Assembly (NCBI GenBank): GCA_043228905.1 | Contig: JBHGNT010000014.1 | Coordinates: 7,254,001-7,318,000, forward strand | DNA from: Azolla caroliniana | Taxonomy: Eukaryota > Polypodiophyta | Length of the DNA: 64,000 bases | Reading direction: 5' to 3' | In this document: piece by piece, positions 9,750 to 21,800 of the stretch | Layout: each line of letters starts with the position of its first letter | Numbering within the stretch: position 1 is the stretch's first letter | Translations under genes and position numbers: made by a program | The notes under the pieces: generated by a model | Seen by the model: only the letters and a program-made list of their open reading frames with translations | Told to the model about the DNA's origin: nothing | Databases searched by the model: none

Positions 9750-12598
9750 CAATCTGGTTGAAGGGTGAGAGATTTCGGCCGGTGTGAAACCGGCCTCCCG
9801 TGATCCGCATCTCGGCTCGCTGCCGGTTTGATCCGGCGGCTTCGAGTCTTCCTTCGCGCTCGCCTCCCCGTAGGCTCGTTCGACCCGTCGATGGGTCCTC
9901 TGCCGCGATCTTCGTAGCACGCGTTCTTCCGTTGGCCCTTGTTCGGCCGTATGAACGCCCCGCTTCCCGCCGTATGCCCGATGTCCTCCGCTAGAGGAAT
10001 GCCCGTGGCAGCCCGCTTGGCCTCCGTTGTCGAATCGTGATGTCCCGATGGTGTTTCGTGTCGCCTTCGTCATTCCGCCGCCACCTTCCTTCTCCATGGT
10101 CTTACATCGCCGCGTCGGCTCGAACCGCCATGGTCTCCGGAACGGTGTGGAAGATCCCTTTCCGGCCTTCTTCGTGCTCGCCTTTCCGCTCCGGCACCTC
10201 CGTGTGTCACCTACCCTCGTCTGTTGTTTGGTACTGCCCGTGTTGCACTCCTCGTCAGCCCCTTTCCGGCCTGATCGTGCATCACTGTTCACCCGCATAT
10301 CGGTGTCCTTTGCATCCGAGGAACACCCCGTAGTAGCCCGCTTGGCCCTTCCCGTCGTCGTGCTGCTGAAACAGGTCCTGGGTCTTTCGCTTGTCGTCGT
10401 CCCCTCGCCCCCACCAGCTTGTCACCCCGGCTTGCCGTGTCAGTCTTTGTTACTTCGACGGAGTTACCGAGATCTACGAAGCGAGTGTGGAAGATCCTCC
10501 TCCGGCATCTCTTGTCGTCCTGGTTCCGACCCTGTGCAATCCACTAGGCACTTGTCCCTTCGTTCTCGGCACCTCCCTTGTGTCTTCTTCCGCTTCCTTC
10601 ATTCGGCCTCGCCCGCGCCGAGCACCGTCCCGTAGTCACACTTCGATCCGACCCGTGATGGCCACTCGCGAGACTCTTGTTCTGTCCAAGGTGTGCCTTT
10701 CCAACCTGACACACCTCCCCGTGTTCACCCCTATCGGCTCCTTCCGATACCTCGCGTCATCGGGTCCCGTTCCCTGCCGCCACCGTCCTTCTCCCCCGGT
10801 CTCACGTTGCCACGTTGGCCGAACTGCCGGAGTCTCCGGATTAGTGTGAGGGTCCCATAGGGCCGGACTCCGTTTCTATGCTTGCCGAAAGTCGGGTGTC
10901 TTTTGTTTGAGTCCCTCCCGGACTCTCCTCGTGTCTTCCGCGTAGTCGGGTCCCGTTTCCCGCCGCCACCTTCCTTCTCCCTCGGTCTTACGTTGCCACG
11001 TTGGCCGAACAGCCGGAGTCTCCGGATCCGGTGTGGGGATCCCGTAGGACCGGACTTCCTTACACCCATTGTCTTCGTCACCTCGCCGCCACCGTCAGTA
11101 TCTTGGTCTTACGTCGACCGCGTTGCCGACTGCCGAAGTCTCTAGAACCGGTGTGAAGGATCCTCCGTAGACCGCCCTTCCGTAGCCCTTGCCTTCGTCA
11201 CCTCGCCGCCACCGTCAGTATCTTGGTCTTACGTCGACCGCGTTGCCGACTGCCGAAGTCTCTAGAACTGGTGTGAAGGATCCTTCGTAGGCTTTGCTCT
11301 CTTCCTCCCTCCCGGAATGGTCATCCGGGAGTTCGCTCCGCCCGGTTCTTGCTCGGGTCCGTTCGTCCTTCCTCCGGATTGTCGAGTCCCGTTCTCCTGT
11401 CGCCACCGACTCTCTTGTCGGACTCATGCGGGCAGTCGGGCCTGCAGCCGAATCAGTGTAGGGAATCCCATAGGACCGGCTTCCATTCTCTTTCCTAATC
11501 TCGACCTTCGCCCGGTCGGTCTGTCTCTCCATTTTAAAAGAGGGCGGCTCGTCCCGCACCCTCTTCCGTATCGGCCCCTTCATGCTGAGTCCGGCCCCGA
11601 TCGAACGATCCACGACCGGATTACGCTCCACCCGTATCGGAATGCCGATCCTCTCGTGCCTTGTCCGTCCTCGGCCTCCTCACAGGCCGTTTCCCATCCA
11701 ACTTCGCTGGCATCGTGCTAGGACCCCTCGGTACCGCCATCCATCTCCTCGGTCTTAGATGGGCATACGGGCCCGAATGCCAAGTTCTCCGGAATCGGGT
11801 CCGTGGGCTTTCGTCCGCTCCTTCCCCGTATCGTCACGCCGGTGATTCTTGGCCCTTCGCCGCCGCCTTCCTCCGCTTGGCACTCACGTGGGACTCGGGC
11901 CCAACTGCCATTGTCTCGGGAGCAAGTGTGGGAAGACACAAGGAATCGCCCGTCCGTTTTACGCCCTTGTCCGTAGCCACCGGCTCTCCGTGGTCGGTGG
12001 TCGACTTCTTACCGATCGCGCAAGCCCCGTCTGGGCTTGCTTCTTCAATGACCGGGATCTCGAGCTGACACGCCCGAAACCGTTGGTCCCAACGTTCCGG
12101 TTCCGCGATCTGTATCTCGGCCTCGTCCTTGGCCGTTCTCTCTCCGCAAGTCGAGAGGGCGTTTCGATCCGCACCCTCTCCCGTGGTACCATCGTACCGA
12201 TCTTCCGCCATCGCGTGGGGCAAGTCCGTCTCCTCGGTCTCGGCTTCCGGCCCCGATCTTCCTTCTTCCTCGAGCATCGCTTTGAGAGCTTCGTACGCCT
12301 CCTCAATCCTGGACCCAACGCCGACCCTTGCCGACTCTCTTTGTCGTTCGGCCTCTTCCCGCTGTGATGGCACGCCGTCGCGTCCCTTCCTCTTAGCCCT
12401 CTCGGCTCACTCATCATCTAGCCGTTGGCACACCCTTCCGACCTTCGACCAGTCCTCCGTAAGCCCATTCGTTCCATCATCGTCTTCGAGCTCAATCCCG
12501 ATGGCTTCCTGTTCCGCTCGGTCAATCGACCAGACGAACAAAAGGACTTTGTCCGCCCCCATCAAACCTTGTTCCCACTCCGGGAGCGGAGCAAGCCG
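9750..12598 (-). other. GC-rich internal region of element E
   Basis: About 2.8 kb with no conserved pol motifs in any frame. Long open frames on both strands reflect base composition and low complexity rather than genes. At the 12370-12598 end the minus strand still reads as gag (VLLFVWSIDRAEQEAI, NGLTEDWSKV), matching LEEDKTLYFLKAVDI and NGLVADWIAV of element D. The remainder is dominated by diverged repeat units; see 10771-11312. Confidence 0.5.
10771..11312 (-). repeat. Tandem repeat array inside element E
   Basis: Two units, 11073-11192 and 11193-11312, repeat with a period of exactly 120 bp and few differences. Diverged units starting near 10771 and 10951 share the core GCCGCCACC...GGTCTTACGT...GCCGGAGTCTC. 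Further weak copies appear near 10070 and 11390. It is a minisatellite within the element and has no spacers of a CRISPR kind. Confidence 0.7.
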
Positions 12599-13018
12599 TC
12601 ACTCGAACTCTCGGAACGCCTTCGTCGCGCCCCGGTGGGTCTTTGCCGATGCTACCCATTGGTCGAAGTCGTGTCGTCCCCGGCTCTTCCGCCGTCCTCC
12701 GTATGCCTTCAAGAGCGCCTCTTTGAAGGCCTCCCACGAACCATGAGCCTCACGGAGCTCCTTTACTTCCGCATGCATCCGGACCGCTACGACCCGACAG
12801 AAGAACTCCAGCCTCAACGCCTCGTCTACGCCACGCCCCTCCATTTCCGCGTTGAAGGCTTCCAAGTAAGATGGGACTTTGTCCCCGTTGAAACGGCCGA
12901 CTCTTTCGACCACTCGCTCAACCGCTTGTTGCGCTGCTTCTCGCCTCATCACCACTCGTGCCGACTCCAACACCACTTCGGCCACCATCTCCGCAAGGTC
13001 GTCGTCTTCCGACTCCAT
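12370..13018 (-). pseudogene. Element E gag remnant
   Basis: The minus-strand ATG at 13018 starts a 139-codon frame: AVERVVERVGRFNGDKVPSY then WEAFKEALLKAY and ending FREFE. It aligns with gag of element D (VEKVVDRVVELEGQFDGRNV, WSEFEKMILAEF, YDEFDQMF). A stop follows near 12598, and the homologous reading continues in the same direction to about 12370. No zinc knuckle is visible, in contrast to D. The element probably depended on proteins from a D-like relative. Confidence 0.65.
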
Positions 13019-13055
13019 CCTCCCTTGCCGCCTTTCACGTCGGGTTCACCAAACA

Positions 13056-13815
13056 TGTCGCATTGTTACGCGCGTGCGTGGAGAAAGGCGGGACCACGGG
13101 GGTCTTGGAGTAGGGAGCGACGGAGCGTAGGAAGTCACACTTCACCGTTTTCTGGGGCACCCCTGAAACACACCGGAAGCAGCCGAAGAGAGAGAGGGAG
13201 TGAGAGAGTGTGCTTGACACCGACTCATGCGCACGCGCACAAACACACACACACACACACCCTCTTGTACAGGAAATGCAGGGAAGGAGGGGAGCACCCG
13301 ACACCAACAATACGCCAATATACACAAACAGACGCAAACGTATATGTATATATATATATAAGAAGAATACACTCCCGGCTTCGAGCCGGACTAGGATAGT
13401 TTACAACAGTCGTCTGCTGTCAAGCCGCCGTCGGGGAGCTCTCGGGCTCGTCGCACCGAGGGGGGTCTTGCACAGGAGATAAGTTGCAGCCAACCCTAAA
13501 CGAACACGAAGGGGAAGAAGAAGAAGTAGAAGAAACCTAACCCTAAACCTACCGGTATACCCTCTAATCCAAAATGGGCAACCCTTTTACAAAGGGCGTT
13601 CCCTCCCTTTTATAGAACAAGGAGAGGGATGCGTTACAATGTGGGACAAATCCCGACTTTCATGGGATCGTCTGTCCCGACTTGACTACTCTTCGGCGCC
13701 ATAAAGGCGCCCTCAACATTCACACCCAATGTACATGGGTGCGTACAGACGCTGCACCCCGCCGATGTAGACAATGTTCCCCGGTTTTCGCCTATGGCCG
13801 AAATTCTTCACGACA
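13056..13815 (-). repeat. 5' LTR of element E (right)
   Basis: This LTR is 760 bp and the pair of 8947-9712, with a CA microsatellite of different length and small differences. The primer binding site follows on the minus strand. Confidence 0.88.
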
Positions 13816-13819
13816 ACGC

Positions 13820-14932
13820 GCTCTCAAATGAAGTGATAGTGCACTTCAATATGCTTTGTGAGTGCGTGGGACACCGGGTTCCAAGCCAGATATATACTAC
13901 TCATGTTGTCGTAGTAAAGGGGAGTCGGATCCTTGATGGGAACGCCCGGATCCTTCAAAATCCTCTTGAACCATACAGCTTCACATGCAGTTACGGTTGC
14001 ACCCTTGTATTCCGCCTCCGTACTCGAAAGAGCGATGGTAGGTTGCTTCTTGCTACTCCAGGAAATCACTCTACTGCCGAGGGAGAAGACAAATCCGGAG
14101 GTCGATCGTCGATCAGCTTTGTAGCCAACGTAGTCCGCATCTGTGTACCCTTTGAGTCGTATTGGTGTGGCCGATGCGTAGAGAAACGCCATAATCCATT
14201 GTGCCGCTCACATATCGTAATACTCGCTTAGCGCAATCCAAGTGAATGTCACGTGGTTTTTGCATGAATTGGCTGTGGAGTCGAACTGGATAGCTAAGGT
14301 CGGGTCGTGTGATCGTGAGATAGATGAGGCTCCCAATCAGTTGACGATATTGGGTCGGGTCGCACTCGTCTGTGCCAGAGTCAACATCTAGTTTGAGGTT
14401 TCGATCGAGAGCCGTAACGATCGATTTGCACTCAGTCATCTGGAACTTGTATAACAAGTTGAGAATGTAGTGCCATTGAGAGATCATAATACCAGCTGGA
14501 ATCCGAATTACTTCGATGCCAAGGAAGTAATGGAGCTCCTTCATGTCCGTCATCTCAAATTTTCCGGAGAGGAGGGACTTGACCTTGTTGATGTCGACTA
14601 GAATTTCACCTCCAATGACCAGATCATCCACGAATAGGATGATGACAATTAAGCTTCTAAAGTCGTGTCGTACATAGAGGGAGTTGTTAAATTTCGACAT
14701 TCGAAAGCCAATTTGATGAAGATATTGCATAATCTTTGAATGCCAAGCACGCGGTGCTTGCTTGAGGCCGTAGAGAGGCTTCTTGAGTTGGCATATGGCT
14801 TTTGGATGAATGCGTGATTCGAAGCTGGGTGGTTGTACCATGTACACCTCCTCGTCTAATTCTCCTTGAAGAAAGGCATTCTTGACGTCCATTTGGTGGA
14901 GGTGCCACCCTTTTGCCGCTGCAAGTGCGATC
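13820..14932 (-). pseudogene. Copia B: C-terminal reverse transcriptase and RNase H
   Basis: Minus strand from 14932: [32 protein letters not shown], catalytic FVDD in ILFVDDLVIGG, LHYFLGIEVI and LIYLTITRPDLSY. After a frame change near 14180 comes RNase H: GYTDADYVGY, ALSSTEAEYKG, LYYDNMSSIYL, KHIEVHYHF. A stop precedes the E insertion. The upstream RT part (AKMTTVWTV) is at 32681 on, and the two meet at the ACGG duplication of D. Confidence 0.85.
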
Positions 14933-14936
14933 ACGG

Positions 14937-15975
14937 TGTCGTGAAGATTTTCGGCAATAGTGTGAAAATCCCATAAAACGTACAAAAACGAGTATGAATC
15001 ACATAATACAATAATTGTGAAGATAACATTTTAAATAAATTTAGTATCTAAGTACAAAATGATGGAGGTTTCGAATGCACTTTATTACACGAGAAACGGA
15101 CAACTAAATGTCAAGATATGAGGGTATAAAGTTTGTGAAAGGAAAAGAGAAAATTGTGAGATATCCCACATAAGCACGACAAATACGGCTCTCATCATAT
15201 ATAAGGTAGAGCAAAAGCTATTATCTTTGTGTCTATGCGTGGAGCATAGAGAGTTCAAGGTAACTTGAACTAAGAGTGGAGGTAGGCTAGCTACTCGTAA
15301 AGGGTTTTGGCCTACCAAAACCGGACCGGCGATGGAGCCGGTGATCCGGCGGCATCCGGCGCCGGTGAGACGACGGCATCCGGCGAGGCACCGGTAACCG
15401 ACGGCATCCCACGAACCGGCGTCCGGTGACTAGATAAATAAATATATAAATATATATACATATACATGGAGGGCAAGTAAGGATTTGAACCTTGCACCTC
15501 CGAGTTAGGAGTCAATTGGCTTACCCTTAAGCCATGCCATTTAGTTGAATTTTTATTTCTATCATTGTACTCTTACATGTAAATTCTCATACATGAGAGC
15601 TAAAATGAGTGACATGGTTATCATGCACCACATGTAATACATAAGCGCCAAATGGAAAACATGCATTTTATTCATGTCTTGTACCCTCACATGCATCATA
15701 TGCATGAGAGCATCTATAAAAGAAGGAAGGGGGAGGAGAAAAAACAGCGGTTTTTTTTGTTATGAAATTAAGAAGAAGAAATTTGTTATCAAATTGATCG
15801 TGTAACTTGTTTCTTAAATCTAAAGTTAAAAGTTCAATCGATCTCTCTCAATCGTGTAATCTCAACTTCTCTCTTTCCCAATCTATCTTAAGCACTTTCT
15901 CGCTAAAATCCTTCCGGTCCAGAACCCCGGTGGTTCCGCCTCACAATCCGCGCGTAGTGACGGATCTTCACGACA
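14937..15975 (+). repeat. 5' LTR of gypsy D
   Basis: This LTR is 1039 bp with a perfect 12-bp terminal inverted repeat (TGTCGTGAAGAT and ATCTTCACGACA). The TATA box is TATAAAAG (15715-15722). It contains a tRNA-like segment on the minus strand. It lacks a 29-bp stretch found in the 3' LTR (32580-32608) and otherwise differs at about seven sites. Confidence 0.93.
15463..15540 (-). repeat. tRNA-like segment inside the LTR of gypsy D
   Basis: On the minus strand there is an A-box-like TGGCTTAAGGGTAAG and a B-box GGTTCAAATCC at tRNA spacing. The T-arm AAGG-TTCAAAT-CCTT pairs perfectly. The acceptor stem is weak. The same segment is in the 3' LTR (about 32132-32207), and a related one is in an older LTR fragment (52718-52795), so it is an inherited part of this LTR family. 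Confidence 0.5.
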
Positions 15976-15983
15976 TAATTCAG

Positions 15984-16000
15984 TGGTGAACCCGACGTGA
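15984..16000 (+). other. Primer binding site of gypsy D
   Basis: TGGTGAACCCGACGTGA lies 8 nt after the LTR end. It starts TGG, as needed to pair with a tRNA CCA end. The identical sequence serves element E on the minus strand. The tRNA species is not resolved. Confidence 0.65.
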
Positions 16001-16042
16001 AAGAGGTGGTAGGAAGGATCAAGTCGAGATTAATACTTGGAG

Positions 16043-18340
16043 ATGGCATCCTCAAGCAACCAAGCGGGAGAGCTCGAAAGGATGATGCTAATCGTCGAGC
16101 AAATGATGAGATCTCGGGACAATGACGCGAGCGTGGAGAAGGTTGTCGATCGTGTCGTAGAGCTCGAGGGCCAATTCGATGGAAGGAACGTTACGAAGTT
16201 CCTTGATGCATATAGAAGGGAGATGAATTAGAGGGACGTGTCCGAGGCACGTCAAATCGTAAGCTTCAAGAGAGTTGTCGCCAACAACATCCAAAGACGC
16301 GTCATCGAGCTTCAAGAAGGTAAGACAACATGGTCCGAGTTCGAGAAAATGATACTAGCGGAGTTCGTGACTGAAGACTCAACGAGGATGACTCGACATG
16401 CCCTGATGAAGTGGATAGAGAAGAAGAATAAGAAGATGAGCGTCTCGAGGGTGTACGACGAATTCGACCAGATGTTTAGTCGTCTCCCCAATACGGACCA
16501 AGTGTTGCTGGAAGAGGACAAGACTTTGTACTTCTTGAAGGCCGTGGACATAAAGGATAGACGGGATTTGGGGACTCTTCTCGAAGATGATACCCAAGCA
16601 AATGGGCTCGTAGCGGACTGGATCGCGGTGAAGCGGGCATGCAATAGGCTTGACAAGCGTCGCCAATGGGTTGATGACACCGACTTGACGGGATCGACTA
16701 CCACGGAGAAAGCAAGACCGCCGAAAGTAGCTGAGCCGCCAAGACAAAGTAACGTGGAAGAAAAGAAGATTGATGACGACATCATTGAAGAGCTAGCGAA
16801 GAAGTTCGAGAAGGTCATGCTAGCCAACATGAATCGTCGGGGCCCTAAAGGAAAAGAACCCTTTAGATGCGTGTGGTGCGATAGCATGGACCACATGAGA
16901 AGGGATTGTGCGAGCCTTCGAGAGGCGATTCGACAAAATATCGTATACATAGAGGACAACATGATCTGCTCAAGCGAGACTAGAAGACCCCTACGGCTGA
17001 ATTTCGGAAGAGGAGGAATGAAGAAATCTATGGAGGATGCCGATGCGACTCATGTGGATGCGATGCACTATGCTGCGTCGGCCGGAATAAGAGTCGAAAA
17101 AGACAAGACTGAAGCTGCTAGAGCGGGAGCAAAGTTTTGGACTTCCGTTCTCGAATATGAGAAGAAGGGAAAAGTCACATCGAACGAGGTAGAGCTTGCG
17201 GACCGAAGCGTGCAAAGCATAACCGGGTGGTCGGATCCGGTGGACGACAACACCATACTCGCAGAGGTGATGTGTGACAACCACGAGGTGTTCATCGAAG
17301 AAAAGAGAAAGAGAATAGAAGAGCAAGGCCCATCAAAAAGACATGAAACAAGGAACGCGAAAAAGAAGGACGATGCAGAGATGAGTCGACCTTTACAAAC
17401 GGAGGAACGAGAATCAAGCCGAAAAGGGGAGCCGAGCATACGAGTTAAAGAAACGGTTCAGCCCGTGAAGGTTGGTGTCGAAGACCCCGCTCGGAGGACA
17501 AGGACTATACCTACCTATAAGCTAAGGTCGGACATAGAGCAGACGACGGACCTAAAGAAGATTCTCGAAGAACGAGTTCTTGATAGCCACGTAACTTTGT
17601 CCTTGAGGGAATTGCTTGGCATTATGAAGAAGGAGTTCCATGACATGATCGTGGACCTTGTAAAGAGAAAGAGACAACAATCGGACGAGGAAGAAGAGAA
17701 GCCGCAAAAAGCAAAAATGAATGCCATAACGATGGCAAGAGACGAAGTCGATGAAGATATGGTGGACAACCACTATACTCGACCTCATTGGGCACGAGCG
17801 ACAACGGAGACGTCGGTGAAGATCGGGGAGAAGAAAGAGACCGTGGTAGCCTTGATCGACCACGGCTCGGAGATCAGCCTCATGTCAACCGACTTCTACA
17901 AAAAAGGAAGATGGCCAATCAATACAAACCACTGATGGAAGATTCGCACGGCAACAAAGTCTACGGAGGACTTGTACGGAGCTTGTCCCAATATCAAAGT
18001 CATGATCGGGGATGTGGAGATGGATCAACACTTCTTTGTACAAGAATTGGCGTCGCATCCTGTCATCCTAGGGCAACCTTATATCACATCATCTCGGATG
18101 GAGACCAAAGTGTTTGATAATGGAGCAGCCTTCGCACGAATAAAGAGTCTTAACAACCAAAGATCGGTCCAATTCCTAACGGTGCGAGCCAATCATGAAA
18201 GGAATCGAGATAGTCTCGGAGGCGAATCCTCGGATTTTTAGAGCGGACTATTGAAGCATGGGGCACAAATAGTCCGAGCAATCACAAGACCCCACAAGAA
18301 AGAAGAGTGCGTGGATTGCGAGGAGAAGCAATATGTGTCA
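16043..18340 (+). pseudogene. Gypsy D: gag and protease
   Basis: ATG at 16043 opens MASSSNQAGELERMM. The gag domain runs to about 16680 (QFDGRNVTKF, WSEFEKMILAEF). A zinc knuckle CX2CX4HX4C (CVWCDSMDHMRRDC) lies at about 16870-16910. A retroviral-type protease motif LIDHGSEISLM (about 17850) has His where D-[ST]-G is usual. Stops are TAG 16229-16231 (after REMN), TGA 17933-17935 and TAG 18239-18241, all in one frame. After about 18180 the pol frame is offset by one, so a frame change lies between there and 28150. F is inserted at 18341. Confidence 0.82.
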
Positions 18341-18755
18341 TGTTACCGGCCGGCAAGGAGTCCAAAATACGGAGTGAAGGAATTAATTAAGTATGGTTGT
18401 AAATAAGCATAGTGTGGACGAACGGACTGGAAACGGTATGCCGTTCCAGATCCGGACGGATCCCGAATAGGTGCGAGAGGCACCGTTTTGTACTACGGGC
18501 CGGAAACCTATTTAAAGGCCCGGACCCCATTGTAATCGGGGATAATTAATAGAGCATATGGTGTTTATACTTCTGTGTTGATTTCCGTTCTGTAATTACT
18601 GTTATATCTTACGCGTGTAATTAACCAAGCATTCTAATCGTGTAACTTACGTAAGTCGGTGTAATCGTTGAATCTTAATCCTATGCCGTAATCACCCTTT
18701 GGTGAAGTGTCTCCGTGACACCTTGTGTTAGGCCTTGTCCGGCCAGCGAATAACA
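18341..18755 (+). repeat. 5' LTR of gypsy F
   Basis: This LTR is 415 bp with ends TGTTA and TAACA. A TATA-like TATTTAAA lies at 18509-18516, after a GC-rich stretch. Confidence 0.95.
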
Positions 18756-18761
18756 CAGTTT

Positions 18762-18778
18762 TGGCGACCACGATTCCT
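18762..18778 (+). other. Primer binding site of gypsy F
   Basis: TGGCGACCACGATTCC starts 6 nt after the LTR. The first seven bases fit the GTCGCCA end of tRNA-Arg; beyond that the match is unverified. The relic G has the related string TTTTGGCAC after its 5' LTR (51901 on). Confidence 0.6.
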
Positions 18779-18806
18779 GCTTTCTCGCAGCGAACGACGG
18801 TAATGG

Positions 18807-21800
18807 ATGACTAGACCAACGCACGACCTGGTTACAGACCGAGCTCGACGCCTCGCCGAACGGCAAAGACGGCGTGAGACTTTCCAGCAAGCAGCGCACG
18901 AAATTCGCTCGGATCGTTCGTTCTCCAACGAGATCCAGAGAGTCGCGGAGGAATCTCTTCGGTTACAGCAAACTCGCGACCAGGACGACGGAAGCAGTCT
19001 AAGTAGTCTCCGGGAAACCGAACACCTCCTGGCGGCGCTGGCAAGCGGAGAAAACGAGGCAGGAGCCTTTTCAGCCTACGAATCGGATTCCGAAGGGGGA
19101 TACAGCGTGCACACGAACTACCGGAGCAGCAACGATACCCCCGGCGGCCCGGAGGACGACGGGTCGGATATCGTGCCGACTCCAGAACCGGAACCGCAAA
19201 CGGAAGCCGTCAACCCATCAACACCGGAAGTGGAAGAAGCAAAGCCACCGACACCAACGAAAGAGCCGGCAAAGGTACCGGAAGACGAGCCGGTGAAAGA
19301 ACCGGAAAAAGAACCGGAAGAGGAACCGGAAAAAGCACCGGCAAAACAACCGGAAGTGGAACCGGAGAGGAAACCGGAAAGATATCAACAAACGCCACTA
19401 AACCGCGGCCTAATACTGGACGACGACATGTCGTTCCAATACTCAAAGTATCGCGATGATCCAGACGCGGAAGCGCATGTTCATGCCTTCGAGCAGACAT
19501 GGGAAGCAAATCACACGTCCCAGCGAATGACACCGGAGGAAGAAGAACGCTCGAAGATAGCGGAATTCGGGGTCACGTTGGAAGGACCAGCGACACGATG
19601 GCGGCGGACGCAGGACCCGGCCACCATCACAACCTTTGCAGAATTAAAAGCAAAATTCTTGCATTTTTTCCACAAGGAGGTCGACCAAACGACAATGGTG
19701 GGCCTGTTTTATACGATCCGACAGGAGGCAGGGGAAAGCATTCCCCAATTCGTCATCCGTTTCCAACGAATGCATAGCCAGCTTGCCCGTGCACCCCCGG
19801 AGGAGGAATTACGGACAATATTTTTAAACGCACTCCGGGAACCGTTACGCACGATGTGTACGGTAATCAACTTTCGAGGAAGCACCATTGACCAGGTCAT
19901 TGACCGGGTCAGAGAAATGGAAAAGTCAAGCTCATGGCTTACGCTGGGAACACTGCAACGGGCGTTACCCACCGAGGAAGATCTCCGGTTCCGGCAGGCA
20001 ATTCAATGCACAATCTGCTTGAATGCCGGACACTCGGCAGTGGAGTGCACCATGCGAACCCAGTGCGTGATTTGTCAATCCAAGAGTCATACAACGGACC
20101 GGTGCGAGTATAACCTGTTAAACCGACAAGCACCACCCGTCCGACGGATCGAGCCAAGAAGCAGCCGAGACGAAGATGACGATCGTTGGCAAAGAATGAA
20201 CCGGTACCGACCGGCACAGGATGCCCGGTACGGAGATAGACAAGAGAATGATGGCCGGTACGGGAATCGGCATGATAACTACGACCAGTATGAGCGATCG
20301 GACCGTTATCGGGAGTCCAACAGACGACACGAGCAATACGACAGAGACCATTCCCCTGGTTACCGGAAGCACCAGGAGGACTACGGCCGATTTTACGATC
20401 CACCACGACCGGACTACCGCAATAAAAATAAGAATAATAAGAAACGTAATTTCAAGAAAGGTGGTCACCCTAGGGACCCGGAACATGGAACCCCAAGGAG
20501 CCAACCGGCACAGAACGCACCACTCACTACGGGACCGACTCCGGCTACCAGCAATGCTGAATCCAGCAATACCCGTAAAGAGTACTGCTACTACTGCAGG
20601 CAGGAAGGCCACTACAGTAACCAGTGCCCGGTAAAGAGCTACGAGAAACGGCCAGCAGTTAATATGGTGGTTCCGGAAGTGACGGATGTACAGCAAGTAA
20701 CCACACGGTCGAAAGGCATGGCCAAAGAGTGGGAAACACAAGAGGCCATACGAAAACAGGCGACGGAATGGGTGAAGGAAGCCAATGGAAGGAACGTCGT
20801 GGACGTGGAACGGCAAAAGGCGAATACCATAGGGAGTACCGGCGGTAGCCACGCAGAAAACGAGACATGGCAAGCACTGCAAGAATGTCAGATCACGTTG
20901 CCATTAGGAAGACTCTTGCAGCTCGTGCTGCGATTTACGGAAGGACTAAAAACGGGCATGACAGACGGTATAGCCCCACCGGCACCAGTCCTCTTCTCGA
21001 ATCCGGAGGAGGGACCGACGGTGGTGGACACTAGTAGTCCGGTGATTACAGCTATTGTCAAAGGGCACGAACTTCCCGGCACAGTAATCGATGGAGGTTC
21101 CGGGGTGAACGTAATAAGCCTCCGCACGTGCAATGCCTTGGGTATACATGAATGGGAGCCATGTCCGTTCTGGCTACGGATGGCGGATACGAGCTCTGTA
21201 CGGCCGACGGGCTTAATACGGAAATTGGAAGTCACCATAGGAGGTCACACATTTCACATCTCGGCTGTAGTGCTGCAGCTACAGGCGCAAGGCGCGTACC
21301 CACTGTTGCTGGGCAGACCATGGTTGAAAACAGCACACATCAAGCAAAATTGGCGGAAAAATATGATTACCTTCCGGCGCGGAAAAGCCAAGGTCCGGGT
21401 ACCGACACAACCACGGACGAGCAACGGTAAGGAATGCACACCGCTGTATGCAGAATGCGTGAACATGCTTGAAGGGTTGGCAGACGACGAAGAAGCCCAG
21501 TACTTGGAGGAACACCCGAAGATCGTACCACTCTTCGAGATTGACGTGGCTGAAGCCGTAGCGCCATACTTGCCGCAACGGGACGAAACCGAAGCCGAAC
21601 CAGACAAAGATACGATTTGGGAATTACGGCAAGCACAGGAAGCGTTGGAACGGGAAATGACCGTTTCCCAACGGGTAAAAGCATCCCAGCTCCACGAAGT
21701 GAACCTAGGAAGCAAGGACGAATCAAAGCCGGTACACATCGCCAAAGAAATGAAGCCGGAAGATAAAGCGGCGATGATCAAACTTCTCACGGAGTTTCGC

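Larger units (their letters stand above)
8947..13815 (-). mobile_element. Non-autonomous gypsy-type element E (gag remnant, no recognisable pol)
   Basis: LTRs at 8947-9712 and 13056-13815 enclose 3.3 kb of GC-rich internal sequence. On the minus strand the primer site is TGGTGAACCCGACGTGA (complement of about 13034-13050) and the polypurine tract GGTGGGGGCGGA (complement of 9713-9724). Both signals match element D (D's tract reads GGTGGGGGTGGA), and the U3 ends agree (TGTCGTGAAGA). Flanks are ACGT (8943-8946) and ACGC (13816-13819), an imperfect 4-bp duplication; D also has a 4-bp one. Only gag homology is visible. I see no RT, RNase H or integrase motifs. Confidence 0.82.

Noticed and set aside
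11073-11312. CRISPR-like array
   Set aside because: The 120-bp repeats are directly adjacent without spacers, and the context is a plant retrotransposon.
10027-12367. Long plus-strand open frames in the GC-rich interior of element E (for example 10027-10635 and 11849-12367)
   Set aside because: They have no domain motifs, are Pro/Ser/Arg-rich, overlap frames on the other strand, and sit in a repeat array of a minus-strand element. GC-rich composition explains them.
8947-13815. Element E as an extra copy of copia B sequence
   Set aside because: Its ends, primer site and gag match gypsy D, and its borders interrupt the RNase H frame of B with a short target duplication.
15463-15540. Functional tRNA gene on the minus strand
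   Set aside because: The acceptor stem does not pair well and the segment is duplicated with the LTR, so it is treated as a tRNA-like part of the element.
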